Positions 53,018 through 62,799 of a stretch of DNA of 64,000 nucleotides are shown here, piece after piece (positions within the stretch are counted from its first letter, which is position 1; each line of letters begins with the position of its first letter). The translations under genes were made by a program, and so were the position numbers. This DNA is from Acidobacteriota bacterium (GTDB lineage Bacteria; Actinomycetota; Acidimicrobiia; Acidimicrobiales; Microtrichaceae): the NCBI GenBank assembly GCA_003577145.1, contig QEUP01000024.1:47953-111952 (forward strand), given 5' to 3'. Under the pieces are notes generated by a model. It saw only the letters and a list, made by a program, of their open reading frames with translations. It had not been told where the DNA came from and searched no databases.

Positions 53018-54106
53018 TCACTCGGCGGGGACGACGGTCTGGGTCATCTCGGTGTGCTGGGTGAAGGTCTGAGCGGTGGCAGCGTCGCGGTAGGCCAGAT
53101 CGCCCTCACCCGAGAGCTCGGTGCTGCACGGGCCCGGTTGGGCGAGATCCAACGCGAGGGACCCCGAGATCGCCAGCGAGCCCTCCTCCACGGTGACGGG
53201 CTCGCTGTTGGGGATGGTGATCTCCTGGGGCGGGTACTCGAGGTCCAGATCGACATCGAGTGAGACCAGCGAGCCCGCCCGACCCGTGAGGGTGATCGTC
53301 GACATGGCGTTCGCCTCCAACCCCTGGAACGTCGTGGGAAACGCCACGGTCCAGCGGGCGCCGGAACCGATCGCCTCCTGGGGGAACGTGGCCATCGCCC
53401 CTGCCAGACCGGTCGAGAAGTCGTCGAGTGACGGCTCGAGCACCGGCGGCACCGGTGCGGTCGTAGAGATCAGCACCTCCGCTGGAACACCGTCGGTGCC
53501 GGAGGTCTCGCGGGAGACCAGGCCTGTCGTGAAAGCAGTGGTTGTATCTGCCTGCTCAGCCGCCGCCGGATCCGATGTCTCGAGCTCGTAGCTGCTGATG
53601 GCTCCGTACCTCACAACCTCCTCGGCGCTCGGCTGCCCGACCTCGATGTCGAGACGGGTCGTCGCGGTCAGCTCGGACTTGGTCGTCTCGCTGCCGACGG
53701 TCTGCGTGAGCTCGCTCTCCAGGGTGGAGACAACCGAGGCCAGGTCTCCGGTGACCAGGTCGTAACGCAACTCCTCGCGTGGTTCCGCGCCGAGGTCGGT
53801 GACGTCGATCTCGTAGGCGGGTTGAGGGAAGGTCCGCACCAACTCGCTCTCGTCGAAGCGGTCGGCCAGCGTGGTGCTTCCCTCGGAGACCGAGGGACAC
53901 TCGATGTCGAGTTGCGCTTCCTCGGCGCTGTCCTCGAGCACCTCTTCGAACTCGGAGTCGGCTTCCTCGCCGGCTTCCTCGAAGATCGAACAGGAGGCCA
54001 ACAGCAGCGACAGCGCGATCAGCCGATATGCGGCTGACAGAGAGGGGTTTCGTCGCACCCGCCCGAGCCTAACCGCCCCGGGCACGGCTCTCTCGGCCCT
54101 GATCAT
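53018..54106 (-). CDS. Lipoprotein of unknown function, paralogue A
   Basis: A 362-residue predicted lipoprotein with lipobox SLLLASC (Cys at about 39 from the ATG). The mature part is rich in Glu, Thr and Ser and predicted to be mostly beta strand; blocks such as GAEPREELRYDLVTGDLASV and LDLAQPGPCSTELSGEGDL have counterparts in the next gene. ATG at 54104-54106 directly follows the TGA of that gene; GTG at 54056-54058 would give a shorter signal peptide and is plausible. No family function known to me. Confidence 0.7.
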   Translation of the reverse strand: MIRAERAVPGAVRLGRVRRNPSLSAAYRLIALSLLLASCSIFEEAGEEADSEFEEVLEDSAEEAQLDIECPSVSEGSTTLADRFDESELVRTFPQPAYEIDVTDLGAEPREELRYDLVTGDLASVVSTLESELTQTVGSETTKSELTATTRLDIEVGQPSAEEVVRYGAISSYELETSDPAAAEQADTTTAFTTGLVSRETSGTDGVPAEVLISTTAPVPPVLEPSLDDFSTGLAGAMATFPQEAIGSGARWTVAFPTTFQGLEANAMSTITLTGRAGSLVSLDVDLDLEYPPQEITIPNSEPVTVEEGSLAISGSLALDLAQPGPCSTELSGEGDLAYRDAATAQTFTQHTEMTQTVVPAE

Positions 54107-55171
54107 TCAGCCGACAGGCTCCACGGTGGTCTCGATCTCGACCTCCTGGGTCACCGTCTGGCCCGAACCTGCTGTGGTCAGCTCCCCGCTACCGGTTGCC
54201 TCGTAGCGGCACATGCCGGGCTGGTCGAGGGCGATGACCGACGAACCGGTTGTCGTGAGGGCCACCTCCTCGGTCGCCGCATCGTCCAGGACGTGTCCTG
54301 GCATCTGCTGCTCCGAGCTGAAGTCGAGAGTTAGCCGGGTGCCGTCGCGGGATACAAGCGTCTGCTCCATGAGGCTTTCGAAGTCGAGCCCCTGGGAGGC
54401 CGCAACGACCTCGGTGGTCCACACCGCTCCTTCTCCCAGCCGGTCGTCGGGGAACGGCGAGATCGAGTTGGTTCCCCCGGTGGGAACGCTCTCGAACGCC
54501 GCCACGATGTCGGTTTCGAGCGGTCCCGTGGTCGCGGTCTGTGATTCGATCAGCGATCCGCTGACCGAGATCGTGTCGCGGGTCATGATGCTCTCGAGGT
54601 GCTCGGCCTGCGCGGCCAACTTGTCGACCCCCTCTCCTTCGACGACGAAGTCGCTGAACGCCGTCACCAGCACGAACTCGGTCTCTGTCACCTTGCTCAC
54701 CTCGACATCGGCGATGAAGGAGATCACCGACACCCGCCGGCCGGCCGGGTGACCGCTCGCCTCCTCCTCCACGCCGCTGTCCGTTTCGTCGGCTTCGTCG
54801 CCGGTGGCGTCGGGCTCCTCCTGAGGGCTGTCGGCAACCGTGACCTGCTGGGTCACCCGCATTGCCAGGCGATCACCGGCTGCAAGATCGAACAGCAGCC
54901 GCTCCCTTGGCTCGGACCCGGTCGCCACGACGGTGATGGCGCTGCCGGAACGAGGCACGGTTGCGATCTCGGTTGCACTGTTGTAGCGCAGGGTCAACAC
55001 CGAACTGCCGTGCTCAACAGTCCCGCAGTCGGCATCGACGAGCGTCTCGTCCGGCTGAGGCGAGCTCTGCTCGACCTCGGTCGTGGTCGTTGGCTGGGTG
55101 CTGCCATTCGTGCAGGACGCCACGAACAGCGCCATGACGACCAGAGCCATACCTATACGAGGCCGGAACAT
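54107..55171 (-). CDS. Lipoprotein of unknown function, paralogue B
   Basis: A 354-residue predicted lipoprotein, lipobox LFVASC (Cys at about 20). A Thr/Ser/Glu linker is followed by a beta-rich region with GSEPRERLLFDLAAGDRLAM and, at the end, ALDQPGMCRYEATGSGEL, parallel to the motifs of the downstream gene. The two genes abut with TGAATG and so are translationally coupled tandem duplicates that have diverged strongly. Paired cysteines in both may form a conserved disulfide. Confidence 0.7.
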   Translation of the reverse strand: MFRPRIGMALVVMALFVASCTNGSTQPTTTTEVEQSSPQPDETLVDADCGTVEHGSSVLTLRYNSATEIATVPRSGSAITVVATGSEPRERLLFDLAAGDRLAMRVTQQVTVADSPQEEPDATGDEADETDSGVEEEASGHPAGRRVSVISFIADVEVSKVTETEFVLVTAFSDFVVEGEGVDKLAAQAEHLESIMTRDTISVSGSLIESQTATTGPLETDIVAAFESVPTGGTNSISPFPDDRLGEGAVWTTEVVAASQGLDFESLMEQTLVSRDGTRLTLDFSSEQQMPGHVLDDAATEEVALTTTGSSVIALDQPGMCRYEATGSGELTTAGSGQTVTQEVEIETTVEPVG

Positions 55172-55316
55172 GAGACCTCATCATCCACGGTGCGAGACCC
55201 GAAAGCGGCCAGGTGCTGACAACAGGAGCAGATGCATCGTCTCCCCGGGAGCATACGATGGGTCACGACGTTGTGGACCCCGGAGATGTAGTGGCCAGCC
55301 CCAAGAGGCTCACCCG

Positions 55317-56507
55317 ATGACCGAAACCGCAGCAGTACCGACCGCTGCCGGCTCCTCGGTCAGCGCCTGCCCGGTCTGCGCCTCCCCCACCCAGCTCTTC
55401 TTCACCGCCGCGGACCTGCCGGTGCATGTCGGAGTGCTCTGGGCTGACGCAGATAGCGCCAAGCGCGCACAGAAAGGTCCTGTTGGCCTCGCTTTTTGCC
55501 GTGCCTGTGGTCTTGTCCACAACCCGTTCTTCGATCCGCTGCTGCTCGACTACGGGCAGGAGTACGACAACTCGTTGCACGCTTCGGGTGTCTTCCGGGA
55601 GTTCGAGGTTGCCCTCGCAGAGCGCCTCATCACGCGGTACGACCTGCGCAATGCAAGCGTCGTGGAGGTGGGCAGTGGCGGCGGCCACTTCCTGAGCGTG
55701 GTCTGTGATCGTGGCGACAACGTCGGGACGGGCTTCGACCCGAGCTTCAGCACCGGCCAGCTCGAGGCGGAGTCCGGTGGCCGCGTGACGATAGTGCGCG
55801 ACGAGTACAGCCCCGGTGCGTTCTCGGGACCGATCGACCTCCTGTGCTGCCGCCAGGTACTCGAGCACATACCTGATCCGATGGCCTTCCTCGAAACTCT
55901 CCGTTCGGGCGCCGGCCCGGGCACGATCATCTATCTCGAGGTTCCCAACTCGCGAATGCTCCTCGAGGGTCTCTCGGTCTGGGACATCGTCTATGAACAC
56001 TGCCTCTACTTCACCGACGAGTCGTTCCGGTTCGCCGTCGAGGCGGCTGGTTTCGATGTCATCGAGGCTCGCGACGACTACGAAGGGCAGCTCCTGGGCC
56101 TCGATCTGAGAAGAGGTGACCGCGTCCCGTCACCTCCGGATCTGGGCCGACTCGGCGACCTCGTGTCCTCGTTCGCTCAGCAGTACGGGCAGCGGGTTGC
56201 GGCATGGACCGATCGCTTGGAGGAGATGTTCGAGGAAGGCCGGGTCATCGCCGCTTGGGGCGGCGGGGCACGGGCGATAGGTTTCCTCAACATGCTCGAC
56301 GTTGCTGAAGGGATCAGTTGCGTGGTGGACCTCAATGAGCGCAAGCAGGGGACCCACATAGCGGGCACGGGCCAGCCCATCGTCGCTCCCCTGTACCTCC
56401 GGGAGCTACGTCCGGACGTCGTCATCGTGTTCAACGCCATATACCTTGACGAGATCACCGCCGCGCTGCACGAGATGGACCTCGATCCAGAGGTCTTGGC
56501 GGCGTGA
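55317..56507 (+). CDS. SAM-dependent C-methyltransferase-like protein
   Basis: A 396-residue three-domain protein of the TylC3/NovU-like sugar C-methyltransferase type: N-terminal zinc module (CPVC...CRACGLVHN, about 18-66), central class I SAM domain (VVEVGSGGGHFL, about 110; CRQVLEHIPDP), and C-terminal domain with GGGARAIGFLNML (about 325) resembling a nucleotide-binding fold. Such enzymes methylate a keto-sugar nucleotide or related intermediate. ATG at 55317 follows AGAGG. First gene of the polysaccharide cluster; a paralogue lies at 59783-60991. Confidence 0.82.
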   Translation: MTETAAVPTAAGSSVSACPVCASPTQLFFTAADLPVHVGVLWADADSAKRAQKGPVGLAFCRACGLVHNPFFDPLLLDYGQEYDNSLHASGVFREFEVALAERLITRYDLRNASVVEVGSGGGHFLSVVCDRGDNVGTGFDPSFSTGQLEAESGGRVTIVRDEYSPGAFSGPIDLLCCRQVLEHIPDPMAFLETLRSGAGPGTIIYLEVPNSRMLLEGLSVWDIVYEHCLYFTDESFRFAVEAAGFDVIEARDDYEGQLLGLDLRRGDRVPSPPDLGRLGDLVSSFAQQYGQRVAAWTDRLEEMFEEGRVIAAWGGGARAIGFLNMLDVAEGISCVVDLNERKQGTHIAGTGQPIVAPLYLRELRPDVVIVFNAIYLDEITAALHEMDLDPEVLAA

Positions 56508-56532
56508 ACAGCGATCAGGAAGGGAGCCGGCC

Positions 56533-57324
56533 ATGAAGGTCGTGCTGTTCTGTGGCGGGTTCGGCATGAGGATGCGGGAGTTCTCCGACACCATCCCCAA
56601 GCCGATGGTCCCGATCGGGTACCGCCCGGTCCTGTGGCACCTGATGCGCTACTACGCCCACTTCGGCCACAAGGACTTCATCCTCTGTCTCGGCTACCAG
56701 GGAGATGTCATCAAGGAGTACTTCCTCGACTACAAGGAATGGCTGTCCAACGACTTCGTGCTCAGCGAAGGCGGCAGGCAAGTGGATCTCCTTCAGCGAG
56801 ACATCCAGGACTGGACCATCACCTTCGTGGACACGGGCGCTAAGGCCAACATCGGCGAGAGGCTCCTGGCTGTTCGCGACCACCTCGGGGATGACGAGGT
56901 GTTCCTCGCCAACTATGCTGACGGCCTCACTGATGCACGGCTCGACAAGATCATCGCCCAGCATCACGAGAACGGGAGTGTCGCGACGTTCCTGTCCGTC
57001 AGGCCCATCCACACCTTCCACATCGTCGACCTGGCCGGCGACGGCACTGTCCGGCAGATCCGAGAGGCCCGAGACGCAGGAATGTGGATCAACGGAGGGT
57101 TCTTCGTGCTCGACCGGCGCATCTTCGACTACATGAACCCGGGTGAGGAGCTCGTCCACGAACCCTTCAGGCGACTCGTCGGCGAAGGTCTGCTCGGCGC
57201 TTATCGCCACGACGGCTTCTGGATGGGAATGGACACCTTCAAGGACCGCGAGACTCTCGACGACATGTACCAGCACGGTGAGGCGGTCTGGGAGGTCTGG
57301 GAGAGAGAGGAACCCGGTGTCTGA
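56533..57324 (+). CDS. rfbF: Glucose-1-phosphate cytidylyltransferase-like enzyme
   Basis: A 263-residue nucleotidyltransferase. The signature FCGGFGMRMREFSDTIPKPM is seen at the N terminus, followed by GYRPVLWHLMRYYAHFG, VDTGAKANIGERL, NYADGLTD and INGGFFVLDRRIFDY, all close to RfbF/DdhA, which makes CDP-glucose for 3,6-dideoxyhexose or related sugars. Length is standard (about 257). ATG at 56533 follows AGGGAG. The dehydratase RfbG that normally follows is not in the window. A different NDP-sugar specificity is possible. Confidence 0.85.
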   Translation: MKVVLFCGGFGMRMREFSDTIPKPMVPIGYRPVLWHLMRYYAHFGHKDFILCLGYQGDVIKEYFLDYKEWLSNDFVLSEGGRQVDLLQRDIQDWTITFVDTGAKANIGERLLAVRDHLGDDEVFLANYADGLTDARLDKIIAQHHENGSVATFLSVRPIHTFHIVDLAGDGTVRQIREARDAGMWINGGFFVLDRRIFDYMNPGEELVHEPFRRLVGEGLLGAYRHDGFWMGMDTFKDRETLDDMYQHGEAVWEVWEREEPGV

Positions 57325-58552
57325 GGGGTCTCCCGCGTCGATCGCCAGGGCTTCGGCGGCACGCTCACTACCGGTGCTCTCGTTCGGGGTGACCCCGGTG
57401 GCCGACATCTTGTTGACGGGCGACCAGCTCGGTGAACCCGAGCCCGCCTTCCCGCTCGACGTCGTCTTCGACCCCGAGACCGCTTTGCTCCAGCTGGCTG
57501 GCACGATCCCGCCCGGCGAGCTGTACGGGGGTGACTACCCCTACTACTCGTCTGAGGTTCCGAGCCTCCTCCAACACTTCCGGGCCAGCGCCCAAAAGAT
57601 CCTGGCCGAACGCGCGCTCGACCGGGAATCACTGGTCATCGAGGCCGCCAGCAACGACGGGTACATGCTGGAGGTGTTCGCCGGGGCCGGTGTACCGGTG
57701 CTGGGCATAGACCCGGCATCAGGTCCGGCCGCGGTCGCCCAGGAGAAGGGCATCAGGACGGTCGTCGACTTCTTCGATCTGAGGCTCGCCCGGCGCCTGC
57801 GCCGGGAGGGCCACGTGGCCGACGTGCTGCTCGGCAACAACGTGTTGAACCTTGTGCGTGAGCCCGGCGACTTCGCGTCCGCCGTCGAGGTCCTGCTCGG
57901 GCCGGATGGCGTCGCCGTCCTCGAGGTTCCGTACGTGGTCGCTACGGTCGAATCTGGTGCCTACGACAACTTCTACCACCAGAACTCGTCGTACTTCTCC
58001 CTGGTGGCCCTCGAGAGACTCTTCGGCGCGGTCGGTCTCGTCCTGCGAGAGGCACAGCGCGTCCCAACCTTCGGTGGTTCCCTGCGTGTACAGGTCGGTC
58101 GTGGCGGACGGCCCGGCAGGTCGGCCCGGGAGATGCTCGAGAGCGAGCGCGCGCGGGGGGTGCACACCTACGACTACTTCATGGACTTCGGTGAGCGCTC
58201 CCTGAAGAGCCGGGACTTGCTCATCGAGATGCTGCGGGGGCTCAAGGGCGACGGCGCTTCCATCGTCGCCTACGGGGCGGCCGGCGGCATGGCGACGACG
58301 CTGTTGTCGTTCACCGGCATCGACTCGTCTGTCCTCGACTACGCCGTCGACGTCAACCCGCACAAGCACGGCCTGTTCACGCCCGGAAGTCACTTGCAGA
58401 TCCACTCGCCCCGCAAGCTGCTCGAGGATCTCCCCGACTACGTGCTGCTGCTCGCCTGGAACTACGCCGACGAGGTCGTGGCTGACCAGCGTGAGTACCT
58501 TGCCCGGGGCGGCCGCTTCATAATCCCGATCCCCGAGCCCCGGTTGCTGTGA
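57317..58552 (+). CDS. C-methyltransferase-like protein lacking the zinc cysteines
   Basis: A 411-residue protein with the same three-part build as the other two methyltransferases: N-terminal segment SFGVTPVADILLTGDQLGEP, central domain with EAASNDGYMLEVFAGAGVPVLGIDP and LGNNVLNLV, and C-terminal GAAGGMATTLLSF. The N-terminal region aligns by pattern with the zinc module of this family, but no CxxC pairs are present, so zinc binding seems lost. GTG at 57317 overlaps the rfbF stop by eight bases, so translation is coupled. Confidence 0.8.
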   Translation: MSEGSPASIARASAARSLPVLSFGVTPVADILLTGDQLGEPEPAFPLDVVFDPETALLQLAGTIPPGELYGGDYPYYSSEVPSLLQHFRASAQKILAERALDRESLVIEAASNDGYMLEVFAGAGVPVLGIDPASGPAAVAQEKGIRTVVDFFDLRLARRLRREGHVADVLLGNNVLNLVREPGDFASAVEVLLGPDGVAVLEVPYVVATVESGAYDNFYHQNSSYFSLVALERLFGAVGLVLREAQRVPTFGGSLRVQVGRGGRPGRSAREMLESERARGVHTYDYFMDFGERSLKSRDLLIEMLRGLKGDGASIVAYGAAGGMATTLLSFTGIDSSVLDYAVDVNPHKHGLFTPGSHLQIHSPRKLLEDLPDYVLLLAWNYADEVVADQREYLARGGRFIIPIPEPRLL

Positions 58553-58757
58553 GGTGCGCACCCGGCCACGGGGGCTCGGCCGACCGGCCGGGGACCTCAA
58601 CGCGTGAAACGAGAAGCGCGTCAGGTAACACAGTGCTTGCGCATCCGACCACGTCGAGTGACAATTGTCCGGCGGGAACGTGCTGCGCCCCTGCCCGACC
58701 TCGTGAGGCCGGACGCCAGCACTCGGTTGCGTTCGAGCAGGCAATTGAGGAGAGGCG

Positions 58758-59786
58758 ATGCGGGTCCTCGTGACCGGACACGACGGATACATCGGCGCGG
58801 TCATGGTGCCGCTGTTGATGGAAGCAGGCCACGATGTGAGCGGCTGCGACTCCCATCTCTACGCCGGGTGCACTTTCGGCGGCGAACCGGTCCCGATCCC
58901 GGAGGTGGGTTCGGACATCCGCGACCTGGCGGTTCCGGACCTGGAGGGGTTCGACGCGGTGATCCACCTGGCGGCACTGTCGAACGACCCGCTCGGCAAC
59001 CTCGACGCTGAACTCACCTACGACATCAACCACCGGGGATCGGTCGAGCTGGCCGGCAAGGCCAAACGGGCGGGTGTGGGGAGGTTCCTGTTCTCCTCTT
59101 CGTGCAGCCTCTATGGCGCCGGCAAGGACGGCTTCTTGCGTGAGACAGCGCCGTTCAACCCCGTCACGCCCTACGGCGAGAGCAAGATCCTCTCGGAGCA
59201 GGAGATCTCCGGGTTGGCAGACGATGCCTTCAGCCCGACATACCTGCGCAACGCCACCGCCTACGGAGTATCACCCCGGCTCCGCGCGGATCTGATGGTC
59301 AACAACCTGGTCGGCTACGCGTTCCTCACGGGCGAAGTGCTGATCAAGAGCGACGGCACGCCATGGCGACCCCTCGTTCACGTCGAGGACATCTGCCGCG
59401 CGTTCCTCACTGTCCTGGAGGCCGATCGCGACAAGGTCCACGACGAGGCCTTCAATGTCGGTTCGACCGACGAGAACTACCGCGTGCGTGACGTGGCCGG
59501 CATCGTCGAGCGAATGGTGCCCGACAGCAGGGTCACCTATGCCGAAGACGCCAGCCCCGACATCAGGAACTACCGAGTCGATTTCGGCAAGCTCCACGCT
59601 CAGCTCCCCGAGTTTCGGCCGGTCTGGACCGTTGAGAAGGGGGTCGACGAGTTGTACGAGGCCTACCGCCGCGTGGGGCTGTGTGAGGAGGACTTCCTCG
59701 GCGAACGCTTCATGCGCATCCACCACATCCAGAGACTCCTCGAAGGTGGTCAGATCGACAGCGGGTTACGGCGGGTGAGGCCATGA
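58758..59786 (+). CDS. NAD-dependent sugar epimerase/dehydratase (extended SDR)
   Basis: A 342-residue extended short-chain dehydrogenase. NAD motif [12 protein letters not shown] (5-16), HLAALSNDP, active-site SSCSLYG with serine and the YGESK Tyr/Lys pair. C-terminal region has [17 protein letters not shown], usual in NDP-sugar epimerases and dehydratases. ATG at 58758 follows GAGGAGAGGCG. The stop overlaps the next methyltransferase start (ATGA). The exact reaction cannot be told; 4,6-dehydratase, 4-epimerase or 4-ketoreductase are options. Confidence 0.88.
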   Translation: MRVLVTGHDGYIGAVMVPLLMEAGHDVSGCDSHLYAGCTFGGEPVPIPEVGSDIRDLAVPDLEGFDAVIHLAALSNDPLGNLDAELTYDINHRGSVELAGKAKRAGVGRFLFSSSCSLYGAGKDGFLRETAPFNPVTPYGESKILSEQEISGLADDAFSPTYLRNATAYGVSPRLRADLMVNNLVGYAFLTGEVLIKSDGTPWRPLVHVEDICRAFLTVLEADRDKVHDEAFNVGSTDENYRVRDVAGIVERMVPDSRVTYAEDASPDIRNYRVDFGKLHAQLPEFRPVWTVEKGVDELYEAYRRVGLCEEDFLGERFMRIHHIQRLLEGGQIDSGLRRVRP

Positions 59787-60991
59787 CCGTTCAAACCACC
59801 CCTGGTCGGGATGTCACCGGAGACGTGTCGCACTTGCTGTGTCGAAGTTGCGGCGGATCCGCCGGCTCGGTCTTCTACGAGCGCTCACAGGTCCCCGTGC
59901 ACAACTCCCTGGTCTGTCGCTCCCGCCAGGACGCGACCGCGGTGCCCCGGGGCGATCTGAGGCTCAGCGTCTGCACTGCTTGTGGCTTCGTCCAGAACTC
60001 GGCGTTCGACCCCAGCCTCGTCGAGTACGCCGACGACTACGAGGACACCCAGGCCAACTCGCAGCAATTCCTGGCTTTCGTGGAGGACGTGGCTCATCAC
60101 CTCGACGAGATCTACAACCTCGCAGGCCGTCAGGTTGTCGAGATCGGGTGTGGTTCGGGCGATTTCCTGTCCCTGCTCTGCGGTCGCACGCTGGCAAGGG
60201 GCACCGGGTACGACCCAGCTCTGAGGGCAGGCGCGATCACCCCCGATGACCGGGTGCGTTTTGTCCGGAGTGCATACCCGCCCGCCAGTGGGCACCCGCC
60301 GGCCGAGCTGATCGTGTGCCGCCACACGCTCGAGCACGTACCAGACGTCGCCGGTTTCGTAGAGATGGTGGCTGAGGCCAACGCGCCGGTCTTCTTCGAG
60401 GTACCCGACACCGGAAGGATCCTCGACGAAGGAGCCTTCTGGGACGTGTACTACGAGCACTGCTCCTACTTCACCGCCTCGTCGTTGCAGGACCTCTTCA
60501 CGCGCAAGGGGTTCTCGGTGACCGGTCTACGCTCCGGCTACGACGACCAGTACCTCCTGCTCGATGCGACCAGCGGCGGCTCTGCAACCAGACGAAGGTC
60601 CGGGGAGGCCATCGCGAACAGTGAGGCCGCCGATGCAGCGGCCAGATGCGGCGAATTCACCGAGAAGGTGCGGGCGAGAATCGACAGCTGGAACGAGTAC
60701 CTCGAGGGTGTTGTCGACCGAGGCGAGAAGGCAGTGCTGTGGGGGGGAGGCTCCAAGGCGGTCAGTTTTCTGGCGTCGGTCGATCACCCCGAGGCGATCG
60801 ACTGTGTCGTGGACATAAACCCCGCGAAATGGGACGCCTTCCTGCCGGGAACAGGCCACCGGATCGTGGCACCATCAGAGTTGGACGATCTACCTCCGTC
60901 GACGGTGATCCTCATGAACCCGGTGTACACGCAAGAGATCACCGAGGACCTCCACAAGCGGGGGCTGTCACCGACGGTGCTCGGCTTGTGA
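59783..60991 (+). CDS. SAM-dependent C-methyltransferase-like protein
   Basis: A 402-residue paralogue of the gene at 55317. N-terminal zinc module with CRSCGG and CTACGFVQN, central SAM motif [15 protein letters not shown] and [11 protein letters not shown]-terminal [16 protein letters not shown] at 59783 overlaps the SDR stop, so the two are coupled. With two intact and one zinc-less copy in 6 kb, the product may carry methyl-branched sugars; each enzyme probably acts at a different step. Confidence 0.82.
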   Translation: MTVQTTPGRDVTGDVSHLLCRSCGGSAGSVFYERSQVPVHNSLVCRSRQDATAVPRGDLRLSVCTACGFVQNSAFDPSLVEYADDYEDTQANSQQFLAFVEDVAHHLDEIYNLAGRQVVEIGCGSGDFLSLLCGRTLARGTGYDPALRAGAITPDDRVRFVRSAYPPASGHPPAELIVCRHTLEHVPDVAGFVEMVAEANAPVFFEVPDTGRILDEGAFWDVYYEHCSYFTASSLQDLFTRKGFSVTGLRSGYDDQYLLLDATSGGSATRRRSGEAIANSEAADAAARCGEFTEKVRARIDSWNEYLEGVVDRGEKAVLWGGGSKAVSFLASVDHPEAIDCVVDINPAKWDAFLPGTGHRIVAPSELDDLPPSTVILMNPVYTQEITEDLHKRGLSPTVLGL

Positions 60992-61012
60992 TCGAGAGGA
61001 ATTCGATAGGCG

Positions 61013-62799
61013 ATGCAGAGACGTAGAAGCCCGGCAACCGCGATCCGGGGCGTACTCGCGCTGATGGTCATGGCGCTCATCGCATCCGTTCCGGGCACCT
61101 TGCCAGCGGCTGCTGAGGTCGACAGCTTCGTGTCGGATGATTTCGATTCGGTGGTGTTGGATCCGGTGTGGTCGGTGGTGGATGGGCGTGGTGATGGGTC
61201 GGTGGCGACGGTTGGTGCGGGGTCGGGTACGAACAATTCGTTGCGGGTGATGCAGCCGGCGGCGGATGAGGATTTCGAGGTGGAGGCGAAGTTCGACACT
61301 GCGCCGTCGAAGAAGTACCAGTCGATGGGTGTGTTGGTGGAGGGTGCGGGCGGCTATCTGCGCTTCGACTACTACTCGACGGGCAGCCAGTTGAGGTTCT
61401 TTGCGGCTGAGTTGTCGGGTGGTTCGGGGACGTCGCTGGTTGATGTGGCGGCGCCGTCGGGTACGTCGTTGTGGCTGCGGGTGTCTCGTTCGGGTGGCGC
61501 CTGGACGGTTTCGACTTCGACGAACGGGGTTGATTTCACGCCTCGGGTGTCGTTCTCGTCGTCGTTGTCGGTTTCGTCGGTGGGTCCGTTCGTGGGGAAC
61601 TATTCGTCGAAGTCGGCGCCGGCGTTCACGGGTCTGGTGGACTATTTCTTCAACACTGCTGCTCCGATCGTGCCTGAGGATGGTGGGGGGCCGGCGGAGG
61701 AGTACTCGGTTTCGGTTTCGACGGTCGGGTCGGGTTCGGTCACTCGCAGCCCGGATCTGGCTTCCTACCCGGCGGGTTCGCAGGTGACGTTGACGGCGGT
61801 CCCGGATGAGGGTTGGTCCTTCGATGGCTGGTCGGGCGGGGTGTCGGGTTCGCAGAACCCGGTGACGGTGACGGTGAGCTCGGACCTGGCGGTCACGGCC
61901 ACCTTCAGCGAGGACGGCCAGCCACCCGGTCGTCGTTGAGCTACCGCCTCAACGGGGGCACCTCCAAGGCGCTGAGCTGGGGCCCGAACGGCCGCCGGCT
62001 CGTGAACGCGGGTGATTTCGTGGCCGACATCCTCGTCGCCGACCTGGTGGCGGGGCCGAACTCGGTCCAGATCACCGCCACCGACTCGCAGGGCAGCCAG
62101 TCCACGACAGTGGTGACGGTCGACTACCAGCCAACGGTGCCCGCGCTGCCATTCAACGTGGAGTGGGGTGGGGTCGCAGACATCACCCAGGTGGCCCACG
62201 TGGTCGACGGCGAGTGGAGCACGAGCAGTGGCCGGCTCCGCACCACGGCGATCGGCTATGACAGGCTGGTTGCCCTCGGTGACCGCTCGATGACCGATTA
62301 CGAGGTCACCGTCCCGGTCACGGTCCACTCGTTCTCAGCGAACCCCGGACCGAACTCCGGTGATCCGGCCGTGGGGATCCTCATGCGCTGGAACGGTCAC
62401 AACGACACGGTCACGCCGGGCAGTCAACCCCAACAGGGCTGGACTCCCGACGGTGTCAACGACACGCCCTTCGGGGCATATGCTCTCTACCGGGCGCGTT
62501 CGAGCTCTCCTCGACTAGAGCTTCGCGATCACCGAGCCAGCATCAAAGGCACTCAGGGGGTGACCCTGCAGCCGGGCACGACCTATGTCTTCAAGGTCAG
62601 GGCCGATGCCAATCCAGGTTCCGGCGCCACAACCTACAGCTTCAAGGCCTGGGCGGCCTCCGATCCGGAGCCGGCGGGATGGACCTTGCAGTTCACCGCA
62701 GGAACGAGCGACGACCAGCCCGCAAGCGGATCAGTGGTCCTACTCGCTCACGAGGCGGATGTCAGCTTCGGAGACGTGACCGTCACGCCCGTTCCGTGA
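61013..62799 (+). pseudogene. Frame-broken secreted beta-sandwich protein
   Basis: Two frames must be joined. From ATG 61013: a signal peptide ending in TLPAAAE (about 35), a DUF1349/concanavalin-like domain (about 38-220, FVSDDFDSVVLDPVW) and one divergent InlB-type repeat (about 230-300, GSGSVTRSPDL...WSFDGWSGG), then TGA at 61937. In the +2 frame, from about 61930 to 62799, the text continues as an Ig-like strand segment (SSLSYRLNGGTS, NSVQITATDSQGS) and a second beta-sandwich domain (VDGEWSTSSGRLR...GILMRWNGH). One missing base near 61915-61930 would restore a protein of about 595 residues. Codon use in 61130-61880 is rich in GGT, GAT, TTG and GTG, unlike the part after the break. Confidence 0.72.
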
